DNA of 64,000 bases. It comes from Kaistella palustris DSM 21579. GTDB lineage: Bacteria > Bacteroidota > Bacteroidia > Flavobacteriales > Weeksellaceae. Positions 1-8,404 of this stretch are shown here, one piece after another. Numbering within the stretch: the stretch's first letter is position 1; each line of letters begins with the position of its first letter. The translations under genes were made by a program, and so were the position numbers. Where the stretch lies: contig NZ_AULL01000012.1 of NCBI RefSeq assembly GCF_000422265.1, forward strand, positions 248,001-312,000, given 5' to 3'. A model generated the notes under the pieces. The model was not told the DNA's origin. It searched no databases and saw nothing but the letters and a program-made list of their open reading frames with translations.

Positions 1-86
1 TAAAGTGGATTCAGGATAAAAATAATAATCCGTGGGAGAATTGCCCCGATGCCGTAGATGATGGTTTCGTTGAGAAGTTTTTTCAA
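1..86 (-). CDS. Flippase-like membrane protein, 5' end only
   Basis: Partial gene running off the left edge. The minus strand reads from a TTG at 86 into KKLLNETIIYGIGAILPR and then a hydrophobic IIIFILNPL segment. That is how the first transmembrane helix of Wzx/MATE-type polysaccharide flippases usually looks in Bacteroidetes. An in-frame TAA lies just upstream of the TTG and no ATG is available, so TTG is the likely start. Only about 28 residues are visible, so the family call rests on the N-terminal pattern alone. It is transcribed divergently from pyrC across a 131-bp gap. Confidence 0.5.
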   Translation of the reverse strand, partial: MKKLLNETIIYGIGAILPRIIIFILNPL

Positions 87-217
87 AACAGATTTTTATT
101 TTTTGCAAATGTAATTATTTAGATTTATGATTGAAAGGAGCCGCGGTTTAATTCAGGTGGCTCATTTATTTAGATTATTTTTGTAAGTCTACACCATACT
201 CCTTTAAATTTTTATTA

Positions 218-1558
218 ATGAATATCCTTATCCGGAACGCCTTTATTGTTAATGAAGACCAGATCTTTGAAAGTGATCTGCTGATTGAAAACGATCTGAT
301 CACGCAAATTGCGCCGGCTATTGAGGTTGAAAATCCAGACCGGATTATTGAGGCGGCCGGGAAATATCTTCTGCCGGGTGTTATTGATGATCAGGTGCAT
401 TTCCGCGAACCCGGCTTAACCTGGAAAGGCGATATAGAAAGTGAATCCAAAGCAGCGGTTGCCGGCGGAATCACAAGTTTTATGGAGCAGCCAAACACCG
501 TTCCCAATGCCGTAACACAGGAATTGTTGGAGGAAAAATACAAAATCGCCGCAGAAAAATCCTTTGCCAACTATTCTTTTTTGATGGGTGGCACCAATGA
601 TAATCTGGAAGAAGTTTTAAAAACAAATCCGCGCAATGTCGCAGGCATTAAACTTTTTCTCGGTTCTTCCACCGGAAATATGCTCGTAGATAATCCTGAA
701 ACTTTAGAAAAAATATTCAGCAGTACAAAAATGCTCATCGCTGTGCACTGCGAAGATGAGGCAACAATCAAACGGAACACCGAAATATTTAAGGAAAAAT
801 ATGGTGATGATATTCCGGTCACCGCACATCACCTGATCAGAAGTGAAGAAGCTTGTTATATTTCTTCCTCAAAAGCGATCGAGCTGGCAAAAAAAACTGG
901 CGCGAGATTACACGTTTTTCATTTGTCGACGGCAAAAGAGATGGATTTATTCAGAAACGACATTCCATTGAAGGAAAAAAAGATTACTGCTGAAGTGTGC
1001 GTTCATCACCTTACTTTTACCGATGACGATTACCAAACCAAAGGAAATCTCATCAAATGGAATCCAGCCGTAAAAACACGGCAAGATAAAGACGCACTTT
1101 GGGAAGCACTTCTGGATGACCGAATTGATGTGATCGCGACAGATCACGCGCCGCATACTCTGGAAGAAAAATCGCAGAAATATCTGAAAGCACCTTCCGG
1201 CGGACCGCTGGTTCAGCATGCTTTAAATATCATGCTCGAAAATTTTAAGAATAATAAAATTTCTTTGGAAAAGATCGTGGAGAAAATGTGTCACAATCCA
1301 GCAGTTCTCTTCCAGATCGAAAAGCGCGGCTTCATCAGAAAGGGTTACAAAGCCGACCTTGTACTGGTCGATCTTAATGAAAGCTACACGGTTTCCAAAG
1401 AAAACATTCTGTACAAATGTGGATGGAGCCCGCTGGAAGGAACAACTTTTCAGTCCAAAGTCACACACACTTTTGTAAATGGTTTTCCGGCGTTCGAAAG
1501 CGGCAAAGTTTCGGAAGAAAGACATGGCGAGCGGCTGCTTTTTGAGCGCGAACATTAA
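218..1558 (+). CDS. pyrC: Dihydroorotase (amidohydrolase superfamily)
   Basis: The 446-residue protein matches class I-type dihydroorotases, which reversibly cyclise N-carbamoyl-aspartate to dihydroorotate in cytoplasmic pyrimidine synthesis. The N-terminal metal motif reads DDQVHFREPG (residues 57-66), so the first His of the usual DxHxH is Gln. I recall the same DDQVHFREPG form in other Bacteroidetes dihydroorotases. The GIKLF lysine near residue 147 fits the carboxylated lysine, and ATDHAPHT near residue 308 carries the catalytic Asp. The ATG at 218 is the first in frame and length is normal. It is monocistronic or co-transcribed with the M16 gene 64 bp downstream. Confidence 0.93.
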   Translation: MNILIRNAFIVNEDQIFESDLLIENDLITQIAPAIEVENPDRIIEAAGKYLLPGVIDDQVHFREPGLTWKGDIESESKAAVAGGITSFMEQPNTVPNAVTQELLEEKYKIAAEKSFANYSFLMGGTNDNLEEVLKTNPRNVAGIKLFLGSSTGNMLVDNPETLEKIFSSTKMLIAVHCEDEATIKRNTEIFKEKYGDDIPVTAHHLIRSEEACYISSSKAIELAKKTGARLHVFHLSTAKEMDLFRNDIPLKEKKITAEVCVHHLTFTDDDYQTKGNLIKWNPAVKTRQDKDALWEALLDDRIDVIATDHAPHTLEEKSQKYLKAPSGGPLVQHALNIMLENFKNNKISLEKIVEKMCHNPAVLFQIEKRGFIRKGYKADLVLVDLNESYTVSKENILYKCGWSPLEGTTFQSKVTHTFVNGFPAFESGKVSEERHGERLLFEREH

Positions 1559-1622
1559 TAATATTCGGATTACTGAAACATTTGCGAGTAAAACACGTCT
1601 AATACTTAATAAATTATAAACT

Positions 1623-4550
1623 ATGTTCAAAAAATTCTCTTTAGCACTTCTCACGTTGCTGGTTTCGGTGCACACTTTTGCACAGAAGCAGTTTGAGTGG
1701 AAGGAAGCCACCGGAAACGGATATACGTATAAGTATGTCACAAATGACCCGATGAATGCACGTTTCTACACATTGAAAAATGGACTGACCGTCATTTTAA
1801 GTCCGACCAAAACCGATCCCAGAGTTCAGGCTTATGTGGCGGTGAAGGCCGGCAGCAAAACCGATCCGCGCACCAATACAGGTTTGGCGCACTATCTGGA
1901 ACACATGCTTTTCAAAGGAACCGACAAATTTGGCTCTTTGGACTGGTCGAAAGAAAAACCGGAACTCGACAGGATCGATGCACTTTATGAGCAGTACAAT
2001 AAAACGAAAGACGCCGACCAGCGAAAAGCCATTTATAAAAAGATCGATTCAGTTTCCGGCGTAGCGAGCAAATTTGCGATCGCGAACGAATACGATAAAA
2101 TGATGGCTTCCATGGGAGCGCAGGGAACCAATGCCTTTACAAGTTTTGAGCAGACCGTTTATACAGACGATGTTCCGAGCAGTTCTTTGGATAAATATCT
2201 CGCGGTTCAGGGTGAGCGATTCCGAAATCCTGTGTTAAGGATTTTCCATACGGAGCTGGAGGCGGTGTATGAAGAAAAAAACAGAAGTTTGGACAGCGAC
2301 GGCAGCAAAGTTTTCGAAACACTGTTTTCTGAACTCTTCAAAAATCACAATTATGGACAACAGACCACGATCGGAACGGTAGAACATTTGAAAAACCCCT
2401 CGCTCGTTGAAATCCGCAAATATTTCAATAACTACTATGTGCCCAACAATATGGGTGTGATCCTGTCCGGAGACTTTAATCCGGATGAGGTAATTGCGAA
2501 AGTTGACAAAGCTTTTTCTGAAATGCAGTTTAAAGCAGTTCCGAGATATACTTTCGCTGCAGAAACTCCGATCACCGCACCAATCGTAAAAGAAATCACC
2601 GGTCCTGATGCAGAAAATCTGACTATCGGTTTCAGATTGCCGGGGAATAAAGATAAAGACGTGCTTATTGCTGATCTTGTGGGGCAGGTTTTAACCAATG
2701 GAAAAGCAGGTTTACTTGATTTGAACCTGGTTAAAAAGCAAAAATTACTGCGGGCTTCCGCAGAGACTTTCACTTTAATCGATTACGGCGTTCTTTATCT
2801 GGATGCTGCTCCGACCAACGGTCAGACTTTAGAGGAAGTAAAAACTTTGGTACTGGGAGAAATCGACAACCTTAAAAAAGGAAATTTCGATGCAGATCTG
2901 ATTACTTCAATTGTCAATAACATTAAAAAGCAGAAAATCTACGAATCTGAAAAGTATGATGACCGCGCGGGTTCGCTGATGAACGCATTCACGTCGGAAT
3001 TAAACTGGAGAGATCAGGTGGCTTATGTAAATGACCTGTCGAAAATTACCAAAGCCGACATTGTGAATTTTGCAAATAAATATTTGGGCGAAAATTACGT
3101 AGCGGTTTTGAAACGGAAAGGCGAATCTCCGGCAACGGCAAAAATTGAAAAACCGCAGATTACTCCTGTAGAAACCAATGCTGACAAGCAGTCGCCTTTT
3201 GTAAAAATGGTGAATAATATGCCGAGTATTCCATCTGCGCCCGTATTTTTAGATTATAAAAAAGACATCCAGAAATCCAGACTTGGAAATGCGGAAGTTC
3301 TTTACGTTCCAAATAGAGACAACCAGATCTTCCGTTTGAAATACAGATACAAAATCGGTTCTTTAAACGATCTGAAGCAGCCGGTCGCTTCGCAGTATCT
3401 TCAGTTTTTGGGAACTGATAAAATGTCGGCCGAAGAGATTTCAAAAGCCTTCTATAAAATCGCCTGCAGCTTTAATGTATCCACGGGCGAAGATTACACC
3501 ACGGTTTCCATCGAGGGTCTACAGGAAAACTTCGATCAGGCGGTGAAATTATACGAAGACCTAATTCTGAACGTAAAAGCCGATGACGCTGCCCTGAAAG
3601 GTCTTAAAGAGCGAATGGCAAAAGCGCGGAAAGATGTAAAAGCAAATAAAGGCGCCATTTTACAAGGTTTGACAAGTTACGCGATGTACGGAAAAGAAAA
3701 CAAGTTCAACAATGTATTGTCCGATTCCGATCTGGCTTCCGTAACTTCCGCAGAACTCGTGAACCGTATTAAGAATCTGAACAGTTATGAGCAGACCGTC
3801 ATTTATTACGGACCGATCTCCATGAAAGAATTGGATGCGAAACTGAAAACTGCGCACCAGGTTCCGGCAAAATTTGCGGTAGCTCCAGCAGCAAAAGTTT
3901 TCAAACAGATTCCGCAGACCAAAAATCAGGTTTTATTTGCCGATTATGATATGGTACAGGCAGAAACACGGTGGATCCGAAATACAGATGTGTATGATCC
4001 CGCTAAAAATACGGTGGTAAAAGTCTTTAACAACTATTTCGGCGGCGGCATGGGTTCGATCGTTTTCCAGACCATTCGCGAGAGTAAAGCCTTGGCGTAC
4101 AGCACTTACGGTGTTTATGTGCAGCCTCAGAAAAAAGATCAGGAATATTCTATGTTGAGCTATGTGGGAAGTCAGGCTGATAAATTCAATGACGCTACCA
4201 CGGCGATGAATGAGCTTTTAAATAAGATGCCGGACTTGCCCGTAAATCTGGATCTCGCCAGAACACAGGTGAAAAAAGACATTCAAACCGAAAGAATTAC
4301 GCAGGATAAGATCATCTTCAATTACCTGGCAGCGCAGGAACTCGGTTTGAAAGATGATGTGCGGAAAACTATTTATGAGTCTGTTGATAAAATGACGATG
4401 GACGATCTGAAGAAATTCCATGCTGCAAATTTTGCGGGGAAACCTTATACGTATGCGATTGTAGCGTCGGAGAAAAGAGTTCCGTTGGCAGATATGCAGA
4501 AACTGGGCGAGGTAAAAAAACTCACTTTCGAAGAACTTTTTGGGTATTAG
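1623..4550 (+). CDS. M16 family zinc metallopeptidase, secreted
   Basis: The 975-residue protein starts with a signal peptide (FKKFSLALLTLLVSVHTFAQ). The inverted zinc motif HxxEH is seen as HYLEH at residues 90-94, and a downstream ELEAVYEEKN segment near residue 211 supplies the third ligand. Two M16 halves follow: the catalytic one to about residue 500, and an inactive partner (about 530-975) with the Arg/Tyr-type closing region near GGMGSIVFQTIRESKALAYS. The length fits a fused two-domain M16 peptidase of the insulinase/PqqL type. It probably degrades peptides in the periplasm. An intrinsic terminator follows directly. Confidence 0.92.
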   Translation: MFKKFSLALLTLLVSVHTFAQKQFEWKEATGNGYTYKYVTNDPMNARFYTLKNGLTVILSPTKTDPRVQAYVAVKAGSKTDPRTNTGLAHYLEHMLFKGTDKFGSLDWSKEKPELDRIDALYEQYNKTKDADQRKAIYKKIDSVSGVASKFAIANEYDKMMASMGAQGTNAFTSFEQTVYTDDVPSSSLDKYLAVQGERFRNPVLRIFHTELEAVYEEKNRSLDSDGSKVFETLFSELFKNHNYGQQTTIGTVEHLKNPSLVEIRKYFNNYYVPNNMGVILSGDFNPDEVIAKVDKAFSEMQFKAVPRYTFAAETPITAPIVKEITGPDAENLTIGFRLPGNKDKDVLIADLVGQVLTNGKAGLLDLNLVKKQKLLRASAETFTLIDYGVLYLDAAPTNGQTLEEVKTLVLGEIDNLKKGNFDADLITSIVNNIKKQKIYESEKYDDRAGSLMNAFTSELNWRDQVAYVNDLSKITKADIVNFANKYLGENYVAVLKRKGESPATAKIEKPQITPVETNADKQSPFVKMVNNMPSIPSAPVFLDYKKDIQKSRLGNAEVLYVPNRDNQIFRLKYRYKIGSLNDLKQPVASQYLQFLGTDKMSAEEISKAFYKIACSFNVSTGEDYTTVSIEGLQENFDQAVKLYEDLILNVKADDAALKGLKERMAKARKDVKANKGAILQGLTSYAMYGKENKFNNVLSDSDLASVTSAELVNRIKNLNSYEQTVIYYGPISMKELDAKLKTAHQVPAKFAVAPAAKVFKQIPQTKNQVLFADYDMVQAETRWIRNTDVYDPAKNTVVKVFNNYFGGGMGSIVFQTIRESKALAYSTYGVYVQPQKKDQEYSMLSYVGSQADKFNDATTAMNELLNKMPDLPVNLDLARTQVKKDIQTERITQDKIIFNYLAAQELGLKDDVRKTIYESVDKMTMDDLKKFHAANFAGKPYTYAIVASEKRVPLADMQKLGEVKKLTFEELFGY

Positions 4551-4570
4551 AATTTTTTTTAATTGACAGG

Positions 4571-4600
4571 AAACTGCTTCAGAAATGGGGCAGTTTTTTT
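4571..4600 (+). terminator. Intrinsic terminator after M16 peptidase gene
   Basis: AACTGC (4572-4577) pairs with GCAGTT (4590-4595) and a run of T residues follows, 21 bp past the stop codon at 4550. Confidence 0.8.
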
Positions 4601-4641
4601 ATGGTTTATTAGGGCGCACATTTCCGCCCTCCGTTCCCGCT

Positions 4642-4683
4642 TTTTTATTGGTTGCTTCGGCTCCGCTCAGCCACCAATAAAAA
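4642..4683. repeat. Inverted repeat (hairpin)
   Basis: TTTTTATTGGT and ACCAATAAAAA are perfect inverse copies around a GC-rich loop that itself contains GGCTCCGCTCAGCC. It may be a second, bidirectional terminator after the M16 gene or a mobile-hairpin repeat. No gene is near enough on the right to need it. Confidence 0.6.
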
Positions 4684-4742
4684 GAGCTCCACTCAGGTCG
4701 GGGCGCGGATTACGTACATTATAAAATAATTTTTGGAGTGGG

Positions 4743-5290
4743 AGTTTTCGCTGTGAATTCCTCACCCCAACCCTCTGCAGGGGAGAGGGAGCCATGCGGA
4801 AGGTAAGTTGGGGGTAAAATTATGGTTTGTTAATTTTTTAGTTTTTATAAGAGAATTTTTCACTGTGAATTCCTCACCCCAACCCTCTCCAAAGGAGAGG
4901 GAGCCGCGAAAGGTTATTTTGGCGGTAAAATTTTGATTTTCTAAGTGTTTTAAATTTTTATAAGAGAATTTTTCATTGTGAATTCCTCACCCAACCCTCT
5001 ACAAAGGAGAGGAAGCCGTGCGCAAGGTAATTTTCGCGGCAAAATTTTGGTTTTCTAAGTGTTTTTAATTTTTATGAGAGAATTTTTCGTTGTGAATTTC
5101 TCATCCTAATTCTCTCTAGGGGAGAGGGAGCCGAGAAAGGTTATTTTGGCGGTAAAATTTTGATTTTCGAAGTGTTTTAAATTTTTATAAGAGAATTTTT
5201 CGTTGTGAATTCCTCACCCCAACCCTCTGCATGTGAGAGGAGCTGTGCGGAAGCAAATTCGGGATTTAAAATGGTTTTCTTAATGTTTGG
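4743..5290. repeat. Five tandem ~113-bp repeats with a C-rich hairpin
   Basis: Five copies of a unit containing GAGAATTTTT..TGTGAATTCCTCACCC, a CCCTCTCC-AAA-GGAGAGGG hairpin, then GGCGGTAAAATTTTG and TTTTAATTTTTATAA. The TGTGAATT landmark falls at 4752, 4864, 4977, 5091 and 5204, giving a spacing of 112-114 bp. Copies 2 and 3 are nearly identical, while copies 4 and 5 carry substitutions. There is no ORF of note. The CTCACCCCAACCCTCTCC core resembles a widespread intergenic hairpin repeat. No function is assigned. Confidence 0.85.
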
Positions 5291-5489
5291 AATTCGCTGG
5301 GAAAAGAGTTTAGAAGGCCATTAATTGGGAGGTAAATTTAGATTGAAGAGGTTTTTTTTGCCAGCCGTCTGAAGAGTGGTGGAGCGGGAAATAGTTCAAG
5401 GGAGCTTCCTCGGAAGTTTAGTTCAAAGCACTTTTCTTCATCAATAACAAAAGACTTGGACCCCTGCTGCTGTCACCAGATTTCTTTTC

Positions 5490-5649
5490 GGCGCTCGCTT
5501 CGCTCGCGCCTGTCTTGTCCCTGCGCAGGTAAAAAACTACATGACCTTAGCACTCTTCATGGCGCTCGCTACGCTCGCGCTTTCTTAACCGATATCAGCT
5601 ATATGCTGTGTTCCTTCCTTGTTCTTACCGGCGCTCGCTTCGCTCGCGC
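5490..5649. repeat. Three copies of GGCGCTCGCTTCGCTCGCGC
   Basis: The 20-mer occurs at 5490-5509, 5561-5580 (one change) and 5630-5649, spaced 71 and 69 bp apart, with unrelated sequence between them. Each copy contains a CGCTCGC direct repeat around TT/TA. The surrounding stretch 5291-5792 holds no supported gene. The short ORF readings here are repeat-derived. Confidence 0.8.
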
Positions 5650-5792
5650 TTCTTAATTTCTAACTCCCAGACATCATCACACTATCACATCAAAAAGATC
5701 CTCACATCAAACATCCATATAATTTATACGCTGCATAATTGTTCGTAACTTGCTTTCGGCAAATTCCCTTAAATTTACAAAAAGTCAAACCT

Positions 5793-6674
5793 ATGAATCT
5801 GTATACACAACCCATGCTTAAAGATGATGCATTGAAGGATAAAGTCGCGATAGTAACCGGCGGTGGCAGTGGCCTCGGTAAAGCAATGACCCGATATTTT
5901 CTGCAGCTCGGCGCCAAAGTCGTCATCACTTCCCGAAATCTTGATAAGCTTCGGGATACCGCCAAGGAACTCGAAGATGAAACGGGTGGAAAAGTTCTGT
6001 GTGTAGCCTGCGACGTGCGAAACTGGGACGAGGTCGAAGCCATGAAAGAAGCGGCAATAAAAGAGTTCGGGCAAATCGACATTCTGCTTAACAACGCGGC
6101 CGGTAACTTTATCTCACCTACCGAGAGACTTACCCATTCGGCTTTTGATTCGGTGCTGGATATTGTTCTAAAAGGCACAAAAAACTGTACACTTTCAATT
6201 GGGAAGTATTGGATCGACAGTAAAATTCCGGGAACTGTTCTTAATATTGTCACCACTTACGCGTGGACAGGTTCGGCCTATGTAGTTCCTTCAGCCTGTG
6301 CGAAAGCCGGTGTATTGGCGATGACGAGAAGTTTAGCCGTGGAATGGGCGAAATACAATATCCGGTTTAATGCCATTGCTCCCGGACCGTTTCCAACCAA
6401 AGGTGCCTGGGAAAGATTGTTGCCGGGTGACTTGGCAGAAAAATTCGATATGCGTAAAAAAGTTCCTTTGAGAAGAGTGGGCGAACATCAGGAACTGGCG
6501 AACCTCGCCGCGTATTTGGTCTCAGATTATTCCGCTTATATGAACGGTGAGGTGGTAACCATCGACGGTGGCGAGTGGCTTCAGGGCGCGGGTGAATTTA
6601 ATATGCTCGAAGAGATTCCGCAGGAAATGTGGGATATGCTGGAATCGATGATCAAAGCAAAGAAAAAAAGTTAG
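5793..6674 (+). CDS. SDR family oxidoreductase, 2,4-dienoyl-CoA reductase-like
   Basis: A 293-residue short-chain dehydrogenase. TGGGSGLG near residue 23 is the NAD(P)-binding glycine motif, and NNAAGNF plus SPTERL match the peroxisomal-type 2,4-dienoyl-CoA reductases. The usual YxxxK is SACAK, keeping the Lys but with Ser in place of Tyr. This is known in the dienoyl-CoA reductase branch, which does not use the classical Tyr. A reductase role in unsaturated fatty-acid beta-oxidation is therefore the best inference. The ATG at 5793 (MNLYTQPML) is preferred to the in-frame one at 5739, because the 18 extra residues look like leader sequence. It is convergent with the GH28 gene. Confidence 0.85.
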   Translation: MNLYTQPMLKDDALKDKVAIVTGGGSGLGKAMTRYFLQLGAKVVITSRNLDKLRDTAKELEDETGGKVLCVACDVRNWDEVEAMKEAAIKEFGQIDILLNNAAGNFISPTERLTHSAFDSVLDIVLKGTKNCTLSIGKYWIDSKIPGTVLNIVTTYAWTGSAYVVPSACAKAGVLAMTRSLAVEWAKYNIRFNAIAPGPFPTKGAWERLLPGDLAEKFDMRKKVPLRRVGEHQELANLAAYLVSDYSAYMNGEVVTIDGGEWLQGAGEFNMLEEIPQEMWDMLESMIKAKKKS

Positions 6675-6697
6675 GAAATTTTTGCAATTGTCCATTA

Positions 6698-6725
6698 AAA
6701 AAGGGATGTTTTAGGCATCCCTTTC
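6698..6725. terminator. Bidirectional terminator between convergent genes
   Basis: AAAGGGATG (6700-6708) and CATCCCTTT (6716-6724) form a 9-bp stem with a 7-base loop, flanked by A and T tracts. It sits between the SDR stop (6674) and the GH28 stop (6761). Confidence 0.8.
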
Positions 6726-6760
6726 GTTGTAAAAATTCGTTGACCTGGCGGTAAATGGAG

Positions 6761-8245
6761 TTATTTCTTAACGACGGCCTGTTTTAGAGCGCTGTCGATT
6801 TTATAATCTGTATTTCCGTTGATCTTTACATTTTCGAAAACCAAATTTTGCGCAAACTTTCCTACGATACCATGTTTGCTTTTGATATCCACATTTTTAA
6901 AGTAGAGATTTTCGATGAATTTAGTTGGCAGGCCTGTAAAGCTAAAAGCAGTGTCGGCACTTTCACACTGCACATTGTTCACATAGAAATCGTGGAAATA
7001 CGGTACTTTATCGCCCGTAAACTGCGCGTCCTGACTCGCTTTGCTGCTGCCTGCAGGCGCATCTGCGTAAAAAGTGTCAAATGAAAATGCTTCATTAATG
7101 ATGTTTTTCATTACTATATTCTGAATGAAGATCTGGCTCACATCGCCTCCTCGACCGGAATTACTTTTCACACGTACGCCGATATCGGTTCCGTCGAACA
7201 GACAGTTCGACACAAAAATATTTTTCATACCTCCATCGGTATTGCTGCCGATCACAAAACCGCCGTGACCTTCATTCACAGTGCATTCTGCGATGATGAT
7301 GTTTTGAAGGTTGGCTTCGCCATCTTTTGGCGTGCCGCTGGATTTCATGCATATTCCGTCGTCGCCCGCGTTTACTCTTGTATTGTAGATGATCACGTTT
7401 TTGGAGGCGCTGATATCGATTCCGTCGCCGTTCTGTGCCCACTTCGGATTGTAAACCGTTGTGTTGCGGATGACCAGGTTTGTAATGTTTTTTGGATTAA
7501 TGACAAATTTTGGGGAATTTCTGAAAGTGGGTCCGTCGATCAGCAGATTGGTTACTTTCGACAGTGTAAACATCATCGGCCGTAAATAATGGCGCAGGAT
7601 CTCGTAGTCGCCGATGGTCGCATCTTTTTTTGCGGCAATGATTTTAGCCAGTTTTTCGCCGTTCATGGCATTGGCGCTTGGCCACCAGATCTTTCCGTCG
7701 TCACTTACCACGCTGCCTTTTTGCAGGAGAGCGGCCCATTGCTCTTTGGTTACTTTAAACTTTTTCACGGGACGCCAGACCTCGCCGGCTCCATCGAAAA
7801 TGCCTTCACCGGTAAAAGCTACATCGGTAAGTTTATCTCCCCAAAGTGGTGGTGTTACATCAAATTTACCTTTGGAATATTCGCGTACAGGGAATTGGCT
7901 GATATCATCAGAAAACTGAATGACCGCGCCTTTTTCTACATGAAAGTTGATCTTGCTTTTCAGTTCGATAGGACCGGTGAGCCAAATGCCGGCGGGAACG
8001 ATGAGCTTTCCACCACCTTTTTCACTAATGGTGGTAATGGCTTTTTCGAATGCTTTTGTATTGAGCGTGGTTCCGTTTCCTACACCACCAAAATCTTTGA
8101 TGTTGTACGACGTTTCCGGGATAGTTGGCAAAACCATTTCACCAAATTCAAACGGTGCATTTTTAATGTAATATTCAATGCTGTTGACTTGTGCCTGAAA
8201 CATTGCGGCCAATGAGAGCAGGCAAACCAGTGCGAATTTTTTCAT
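6761..8245 (-). CDS. Secreted glycoside hydrolase family 28 (polygalacturonase-like)
   Basis: A 494-residue protein from the ATG at 8245 (MKKFALVCLLSLAAMFQAQ signal peptide). A further in-frame start at 8284 would only prepend a leader without signal character. The parallel beta-helix motifs of GH28 are in order: NGDGID, GDDGICMKSS (the Asp pair), GHGGFVIGSN and GVRVKSN, at about residues 280-380. The N-terminal DFGGVGNGTTLNTKAF is the usual pectate-lyase-superfamily opening. It probably hydrolyses galacturonan or rhamnogalacturonan side chains. A perfect LacI-type operator lies just upstream, which suggests induction by uronate sugars. No other pectin genes are nearby. Confidence 0.9.
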   Translation of the reverse strand: MKKFALVCLLSLAAMFQAQVNSIEYYIKNAPFEFGEMVLPTIPETSYNIKDFGGVGNGTTLNTKAFEKAITTISEKGGGKLIVPAGIWLTGPIELKSKINFHVEKGAVIQFSDDISQFPVREYSKGKFDVTPPLWGDKLTDVAFTGEGIFDGAGEVWRPVKKFKVTKEQWAALLQKGSVVSDDGKIWWPSANAMNGEKLAKIIAAKKDATIGDYEILRHYLRPMMFTLSKVTNLLIDGPTFRNSPKFVINPKNITNLVIRNTTVYNPKWAQNGDGIDISASKNVIIYNTRVNAGDDGICMKSSGTPKDGEANLQNIIIAECTVNEGHGGFVIGSNTDGGMKNIFVSNCLFDGTDIGVRVKSNSGRGGDVSQIFIQNIVMKNIINEAFSFDTFYADAPAGSSKASQDAQFTGDKVPYFHDFYVNNVQCESADTAFSFTGLPTKFIENLYFKNVDIKSKHGIVGKFAQNLVFENVKINGNTDYKIDSALKQAVVKK

Positions 8246-8281
8246 TTTATTTTTGATTTGTTGCTGTAAAAATAGAGAAAA

Positions 8282-8305
8282 CAAATATCAATGTAATCGT
8301 TTGCA
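8282..8305 (-). promoter_or_regulatory. LacI-family operator overlapping GH28 promoter
   Basis: TGTAATCGTTTGCA (8292-8305) fits the LacI/GalR consensus TGnAAnCGnTTnCA at every fixed position. On the minus strand GATATTTG (8289-8282) resembles the Bacteroidetes -7 element TAnnTTTG with one mismatch. A bound repressor would therefore sit directly upstream of the -7 element, about 47 bp from the ATG at 8245. No LacI gene is in the window. Confidence 0.65.
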
Positions 8306-8404
8306 TAACTTTTATAAAATTTTAACTTTATCATGGTGGCGCACAGTGTGAACTGATCTTGTAACAAAAGCCGCCGCTTGTTCTACCTATTTAAAAATAA
8401 CAAC

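Noticed and set aside
4743-5290. Possible CRISPR array
   Set aside because: The whole 113-bp unit repeats, without unique spacers, and no cas genes are near.
7589-8215. A 208-codon plus-strand ORF opposite the GH28 gene
   Set aside because: Antisense to an unmistakable pectinase; no conserved features.
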